In this document: piece after piece, positions 59,860-64,000 of the stretch
How positions within the stretch are numbered: the first letter of the stretch is position 1
Layout: the number at the start of each line of letters is the position of its first letter
Source of the DNA: Streptomyces sp. TG1A-60
GTDB lineage: Bacteria; Actinomycetota; Actinomycetes; Streptomycetales; Streptomycetaceae
Direction: 5' to 3'
Assembly (NCBI RefSeq): GCF_037201975.1
Contig: NZ_CP147520.1
Coordinates: 6,014,001-6,078,000, forward strand
DNA length: 64,000 nt
The notes under the pieces: generated by a model
The model's database searches: none
Seen by the model: only the letters and a program-made list of their open reading frames with translations
Told to the model about the DNA's origin: nothing
Program-made: the position numbers and the translations under genes

Positions 59860-60888
59860 TCACACGAGCTGCTGGCACTCCGTGCCATTCGGTGGACGGT
59901 CAGACGGCCTGCGAGGCGATGTACGAGCCCCCCGCTCCGGAGCGGCTGAATGACGCTGCTCCATGGCCATCTGGTACAGCCGGCCGGCGCGGTACGAGGA
60001 GCGCACCAGCGGGCCGGACATCACGCCGGAGAAGCCGATCTCGTCGGCCTCCTGCTTCAGCTCGACGAACTCCTGCGGCTTGACCCAGCGCTCGACCGGG
60101 TGGTGGCGGACGCTCGGACGCAGGTACTGCGTGATGGTGACCAGCTCGCAGCCGGCGTCGTGCAGCTGCCGCAGCGCCTCGCCGACCTCCTCGCGGGTCT
60201 CGCCCATACCGAGGATGAGGTTCGACTTCGTGACCAGACCGTAGTCGCGGGCCTCGGTGATGACCTTCAGGGAGCGCTCGTAGCGGAATCCGGGGCGGAT
60301 GCGCTTGAAGATCCGGGGGACCGTCTCGACGTTGTGCGCGAAGACCTCGGGGCGGGAGGCGAAGACCTCCTGAAGCAGTTCCGGCACGGCGTTGAAGTCG
60401 GGCGCCAGCAGCTCGACCTTGGTCTGGCCGGCCTCGCGCTCCGCCGTCTGCTCGTGGATCTGGCGGACCGTCTCGGCGTACAGCCAGGCGCCGCCGTCGG
60501 GGAGGTCGTCGCGGGCCACTCCGGTGATGGTGGCGTAGTTCAGGTCCATGGTGACCACGGACTCGCCGACGCGGCGGGGCTCGTCACGGTCCAGCGCCTC
60601 GGGCCTGCCGGTGTCGATCTGGCAGAAGTCGCAGCGCCGGGTGCACTGGTCGCCGCCGATGAGGAACGTCGCCTCCCGGTCCTCCCAGCACTCGTAGATG
60701 TTCGGACAGCCCGCCTCCTGGCAGACCGTGTGCAGCCCCTCGCTCTTGACGAGGCTCTGCATCTTCGTGTACTCGGGGCCCATTTTCGCCCGGGTCTTGA
60801 TCCACTCGGGCTTGCGCTCGATGGGGGTCTGGCTGTTCCGGACCTCCAGGCGCAGCATCTTGCGTCCGTCGGGTGCGACTGCGGACAC
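59860..60888 (-). CDS. lipA: Lipoyl synthase
   Basis: A 342-residue radical-SAM enzyme that inserts two sulfurs into protein-bound octanoyl groups. The auxiliary 4Fe-4S cluster motif is Cys56-x4-Cys61-x5-Cys67 ('[12 protein letters not shown]') and the radical-SAM motif Cys82-x3-Cys86-x2-Cys89 ('CTRRCDFC'). '[20 protein letters not shown]' and '[13 protein letters not shown]' are further family stretches. GTG 60888 has AGGGAG 6 bp upstream. The C-terminus beyond '[14 protein letters not shown]' adds about 30 Arg/Pro-rich residues compared with typical LipA, probably an unimportant extension. lipB lies ~210 bp upstream on the same strand. Confidence 0.97.
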   Translation of the reverse strand: MSAVAPDGRKMLRLEVRNSQTPIERKPEWIKTRAKMGPEYTKMQSLVKSEGLHTVCQEAGCPNIYECWEDREATFLIGGDQCTRRCDFCQIDTGRPEALDRDEPRRVGESVVTMDLNYATITGVARDDLPDGGAWLYAETVRQIHEQTAEREAGQTKVELLAPDFNAVPELLQEVFASRPEVFAHNVETVPRIFKRIRPGFRYERSLKVITEARDYGLVTKSNLILGMGETREEVGEALRQLHDAGCELVTITQYLRPSVRHHPVERWVKPQEFVELKQEADEIGFSGVMSGPLVRSSYRAGRLYQMAMEQRHSAAPERGARTSPRRPSDRPPNGTECQQLV

Positions 60889-61000
60889 ATCGGCTCCCTG
60901 TAGCTTCGATTCTTCGGCGTACACCAGGGTACGCCCGTGCGGTTCTCGGCCTCTGGGGTGGGCAACCTTGCGGAAGTGGGGCACATTCCCGTTCGCGCCC

Positions 61001-61032
61001 TTTCAGGGGCACGGGGAACCGTGCGACCGGGG
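61001..61032 (+). repeat. Dispersed intergenic hairpin repeat, copy 4
   Basis: TTTCAGGGGCACGGGGAACC followed by GTGCGACC: same layout as copy 1 (12015-12050), with stem GCACGG/CCGTGC and loop GGAA. Against copies 1-3 one base pair is changed on both sides (G-C to A-T), which keeps the stem. Lies between lipB and lipA. Confidence 0.75.
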
Positions 61033-61097
61033 TCCGGGGCGGGGCCCCAGGGACGGGACGGGCGGGGGCGGCGGGGGGCGAGGAACGGCAGGTCGGA

Positions 61098-61889
61098 CTA
61101 CGCCGACGCCCGTTCCACCTCACGGGGCTTCGGCTCCGCGTTCTCCAGGACGTCCCGCAGGTGCTTCTCGGCCACCGGAAGGACGTCGGCGATGCCGATG
61201 TCACGCCCCAGTTCGTTCGTCAGGGACGCGACGCCCGCGTCGCGGATTCCGCAGGGGATGATCCGGTCGAACCACCGGTTGTCCGGGTTCACGTTCAGCG
61301 CGAAACCGTGCATCGTGACGCCCTTGGCCACGCGGATCCCGATCGCCGCGATCTTGCGGTCCTCGCGCCGCTGTCCGGCGTTGGAGGGCGCGTACTCCGG
61401 CCCGTTCATCCGGGGGTCGAACTCGTCGTCGGTCATCCGCGGGTCGAGGTCGAGGGACAGCCCGCCGAGCCGCCGCTCGACGGGGTCGCCGAGCACCCAC
61501 ACACCGCTGCGGCCCTCGATCCGGGTGGTCTCGACCCCGAACTCCGCGCACGTACGGATCAGGGCCTCTTCGAGACGCCGTACGTGGGCCACCACGTCCA
61601 CCGGGCGGGGGAGCTTCTGGATCGGGTAGCCCACCAGCTGGCCGGGACCGTGCCAGGTGATCTTGCCGCCGCGGTCGACGTCGACGACGGGGGTGCCGTC
61701 GAGGGGGCGCTCGTCGTCGGCCGTGCGCCGGCCGGCCGTGTAGACGGGCGGGTGCTCCAGGAGCAGCACGGTGTCGGGGACATCGTCGGCGAATCGTGCC
61801 GCGTGCACCCGCCGCTGCTCGTCCCAGGCCTCCTGGTACTCGACGGCCTCCGTGCCGAACCCCATGCGGACGAACCGCAACCCACTCAC
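61098..61889 (-). CDS. lipB: Lipoyl(octanoyl) transferase
   Basis: A 263-residue LipB that moves octanoate from acyl carrier protein to lipoyl domains, the step before LipA. Substrate pocket motifs: '[15 protein letters not shown]', '[17 protein letters not shown]', '[20 protein letters not shown]' (catalytic Lys) and '[10 protein letters not shown]' (acyl-thioester Cys). A ~25-residue insertion '[19 protein letters not shown]' before 'KIAAIGIRV' is usual for streptomycetes. GTG 61889 with GAGGGAGG upstream; in-frame starts further upstream give only Arg/Pro-rich residues. Divergent from the TPR regulator gene. Confidence 0.97.
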   Translation of the reverse strand: MSGLRFVRMGFGTEAVEYQEAWDEQRRVHAARFADDVPDTVLLLEHPPVYTAGRRTADDERPLDGTPVVDVDRGGKITWHGPGQLVGYPIQKLPRPVDVVAHVRRLEEALIRTCAEFGVETTRIEGRSGVWVLGDPVERRLGGLSLDLDPRMTDDEFDPRMNGPEYAPSNAGQRREDRKIAAIGIRVAKGVTMHGFALNVNPDNRWFDRIIPCGIRDAGVASLTNELGRDIGIADVLPVAEKHLRDVLENAEPKPREVERASA

Positions 61890-62281
61890 GGCAAGCGCCT
61901 CCCTCGGCGGTAGCGCCGGGCGGCGGCACCGCGATAGCCCTGTCAGGCGCGTGAGGCGCCCAAGCCACTGTACGACCGTACGGCCGGGCGGTGTTCGAGC
62001 GGTGTCCGGCGGCGGAGTCCGAGGCGAAGTCCGGAGAAGTCCGGCGTTCGCCGTACGCCGGGGCCGCCGGGCGTACGAGGGGCCCGGCCGGCGCACGTCG
62101 GAGGCCGACTCCGTCAGCCGTGCGATGAATCCTCACACGATCGGATGAATGGATGCGGAAGTATGCGATCGGACGCTTACTCTCCGCTACATTCGCGCCG
62201 TTCACAAGGCCGCAAAAGGCTTCTCACCAGGCAATCCGGGAAACCCCGCCGACACCCGGAAGGCAGGAGACCGCACCGCAG

Positions 62282-63721
62282 ATGACGGAACGACCCGCGC
62301 AGCGCACCCCCAACCGCCAGCTCGCCGCCCTCATCGCAGAAGCGGGGTTCTCCAACGCGGGACTAGCGCGCCGAGTGGACCAGCTCGGTCTCGAACACGG
62401 CCTCGACCTCAGATACGACAAGACGTCGGTCACCCGCTGGCTGCGCGGTCAGCAGCCCCGGGGCACGACGCCCGCGCTCATCGCCGAGGTGTTCACCCGC
62501 CGACTCGGCCGCCGCCTCACCGCCCAGGACCTCGGGCTGGACGCCTGCGCCCCCGTGTACGCGGGCCTGGAGTTCGCCGCGACCCCCGAGGAGGCCATCG
62601 ACATCGTCGGCGGCCTGTGGCGCAAGGACTCCGGCAGCCACGCCGAGCTCCGCAAGATCGCGTTCACCCCGGCCGGGCTGGTCGTGCCCAGCCGCGACTG
62701 GCTGATCGGCCGGGCCGACGACCGGGTGGGCCGGGGCGATCCGGTCGCCACCAGGATCCCCCCGCAGGGCCGCCCCGCCGTCCCGAGGCAGCGCGGCCAG
62801 ACCGAGCGCGGCCCCGGCCAGAAGGTCACCGGCGGGGACATCGCCGCCCTCCGCTCGGTCGGCGAGCTCTTCCGCTCCCTCGACGACGCGTACGGCGGCG
62901 GCCACGCCCGCCAGGCCCTCGTGCGCTACCTGGAGCACGAGGCCGAGCCCATGCTGCGCGGCACCTACGGCGAGCAGATCGGCCGACGGCTCTTCGCCGC
63001 AGCCGCCGACCTGACCCGGCTGGCCGGGTGGACCTCGTACGACATCGGCGCGCACGGGCTCGCCCAGCGGTACTTCGTGCAGGCGCTGCGCCTGGCGCAG
63101 GCGGCGGGGGACCGGTCCTACGGGGCGTACGTCCTGGTCACGATGAGCCGGCAGGCGGTCTATCTGGGGCACGGACGGGAGGCCGTGCAACTCGCGCGCG
63201 TCGCCCAGCAGGGCGTCGGGTCCGCCGTGCCGCCGGTGGTGCAGTCGCTGCTGCACGCCGTCGAGGCGCGCGGACACGCGGTGCTCGGCGAGGTGCGGGC
63301 CGCCACGGCCGCGCTGGTACGGGCCGAGCGCGCCCTGGAGACGGCCCGCCCCGGGGACGAGGTGCCCTACTGGGCGCGGTTCTTCGACGAGGCCCAGCTC
63401 GCCGACGAGTTCGGCCACAGCCACCGCGACCTCCAGCAGTACCGGGCCGCCGCCCAGCACGCCGAGCGCTCCCTGCAACTGCGGGCGCCCGCCTACGCCC
63501 GCAGCCGCCTGTTCTGCCGCGTCGTCCTCGCCTCGGCCCGCCTCGGTCTCGGCGAACTCGACCAGGCCTGCCAGCTGGGCGCGGAGGCCGCCGGCCAGGC
63601 CGCCGAGATGCGGTCCGTCCGAGCCGTGGAGTACGTCCGCGACTTCGAACGCCGCCTGGAGCCGTACCGCGACGCGGCCCCGGTCAGGGGCTACCGCGAC
63701 AAGGTGGCGGCGCTCGGGTAG
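62282..63721 (+). CDS. HTH-TPR regulator (NsdA/sporulation-regulator-like)
   Basis: A 479-residue protein: N-terminal DNA-binding-like region 'NRQLAALIAEAGFSNAGLAR' and 'YDKTSVTRWLRGQQPRGTTP' (about residues 12-70), followed from ~190 by tandem TPR-like helices ('RRLFAAAADLTRLAGWTSYD', 'RYFVQALRLAQAAGDRSYGA', 'EAVQLARVAQQGVGS', 'YRAAAQHAERSLQLRAPAYA'). It is the type of streptomycete regulator related to NsdA, which affects sporulation and antibiotic production; orthology is not established. ATG 62282; a further in-frame ATG at 62153 lacks a ribosome site and adds a low-complexity leader. Divergent from lipB with a ~390-bp promoter region that shows AT-rich patches near 62160-62220. Confidence 0.82.
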   Translation: MTERPAQRTPNRQLAALIAEAGFSNAGLARRVDQLGLEHGLDLRYDKTSVTRWLRGQQPRGTTPALIAEVFTRRLGRRLTAQDLGLDACAPVYAGLEFAATPEEAIDIVGGLWRKDSGSHAELRKIAFTPAGLVVPSRDWLIGRADDRVGRGDPVATRIPPQGRPAVPRQRGQTERGPGQKVTGGDIAALRSVGELFRSLDDAYGGGHARQALVRYLEHEAEPMLRGTYGEQIGRRLFAAAADLTRLAGWTSYDIGAHGLAQRYFVQALRLAQAAGDRSYGAYVLVTMSRQAVYLGHGREAVQLARVAQQGVGSAVPPVVQSLLHAVEARGHAVLGEVRAATAALVRAERALETARPGDEVPYWARFFDEAQLADEFGHSHRDLQQYRAAAQHAERSLQLRAPAYARSRLFCRVVLASARLGLGELDQACQLGAEAAGQAAEMRSVRAVEYVRDFERRLEPYRDAAPVRGYRDKVAALG

Positions 63722-63740
63722 GCGTACGACCCGAGGGGAC

Positions 63741-63758
63741 GCCCGGTGATCGCCGGGC
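63741..63758. terminator. Short terminator-like hairpin
   Basis: GCCCGG (63741-63746) / CCGGGC (63753-63758), 6-nt loop, between the convergent TPR regulator and the partial oxidoreductase gene. Confidence 0.5.
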
Positions 63759-63778
63759 ACCCCCCGCCGCTCACGAGG

Positions 63779-64000
63779 TCACGCGGCCGTGGCCGTTCCC
63801 AGTGGCTCCTCCAACGGCGTCGGGCGGGCGTCCAGGTCGGTGAGGACGGCGTGGGCGGCCCGGCGGGCGGAGTGGAGGGCGCCCTGGACGGTGCTGGTGT
63901 CGCGGTGGTCGCCGCAGACGTAGAGGCCGGCCAGGAGGCGGACGGAGCGCCGCAGGTCGTGGGGCGCGGGCATCGCGGGGACGGCCTCGGGGAGATGGTG
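63779..64000 (-). CDS. Flavin-containing oxidoreductase, C-terminal part (runs off the window)
   Basis: Seventy-three C-terminal residues of a longer protein; the frame is open to the window edge. 'LLAGLYVCGDHRDTSTVQGA' followed by 'LHSARRAAHAVLTDL' is the characteristic final FAD-binding segment of the amine oxidase / phytoene desaturase superfamily (GD...SxxGA...SG/ARRAA). The rest of the gene, including the N-terminal dinucleotide motif, lies to the right of the window. Convergent with the TPR regulator gene. Confidence 0.8.
   Translation of the reverse strand, partial: HHLPEAVPAMPAPHDLRRSVRLLAGLYVCGDHRDTSTVQGALHSARRAAHAVLTDLDARPTPLEEPLGTATAA

Noticed and set aside
1..64000. CRISPR array, prophage, integrase or complete insertion sequence
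   Set aside because: No regularly spaced repeats, no integrase, transposase or phage structural proteins were seen in either strand.

Overview
The window is high-GC actinobacterial DNA with strongly GC-biased third codon positions, many GTG/TTG starts and short intergenic gaps. Gene content and order look like the central chromosome of a Streptomyces: lipB-lipA-DUF4191-RDD-glnA, htpX-pspAB, glnII, glnE, glnA2, nadE and panB lie in the same neighbourhood as I remember for S. coelicolor around SCO2190-SCO2260. That synteny statement is from memory, not from a search. No rRNA, tRNA, CRISPR array, complete insertion sequence or prophage was seen.

Layout. 1-9.9 kb: accessory and housekeeping enzymes (aldo/keto reductase, Gfo/Idh/MocA oxidoreductase, a Bcr/CflA-type MFS pump coupled to a serine hydrolase, an Rsm22-like ribosome assembly methyltransferase, GNAT, a DUF6243/TetR divergent pair with a clear operator, and a PrimPol-domain protein). 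9.9-16.4 kb: a lipoprotein, PhzF, an iron-box-preceded heme oxygenase, methionine aminopeptidase, an F420:NADPH oxidoreductase and a site-2-type protease. 16.7-25.4 kb: a large BTAD/NB-ARC regulator convergent with a DrrAB-like ABC exporter (an exact 123-bp tandem duplication lies across their 3' ends), panB, and an EmrB-type MFS pump with its TetR regulator and a palindromic operator. 25.6-38.3 kb: EEP nuclease-like membrane protein, nadE, DUF305/DUF3105 pair, glnA2, glnE and a PAP2 protein. 38.4-43 kb: a decayed maltodextrin locus in which malR, malG and a pullulanase survive only as fragments while the alpha-glucosidase gene is intact. 43-50.2 kb: a REC-SpoIIE phosphatase, a tautomerase, TetR, a broken GH89 gene, a lipoprotein, a DUF1996 secreted protein and an NAD-dependent epimerase. 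50.5-64 kb: nitrogen and lipoate block (glnII, ArsC-like, DUF4360, pspAB-htpX, glnA, RDD, DUF4191, lipA, lipB, a TPR-type regulator and a partial flavin oxidoreductase).

How the genes work together. Nitrogen assimilation dominates: two true glutamine synthetases (type I GlnA with the adenylylation tyrosine at residue 397, and type II GlnII), the GlnE adenylyltransferase that would act on GlnA, and a GlnA2-type ligase without that tyrosine. A near-perfect four-element GlnR box lies upstream of glnA and a weaker one with the same 11-bp phasing upstream of glnII. lipA and lipB make lipoate. Several transporters are paired with regulators and palindromes. A second theme is gene decay: at least six protein remnants (SDR, MFS, EamA, MalR, MalG, pullulanase, GH89) lie between intact conserved genes. 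I found no convincing new multi-gene defence or biosynthetic system. The most distinctive signals are the eroded maltodextrin locus, the 123-bp duplication, and a dispersed intergenic hairpin whose copies show a compensatory base-pair change.
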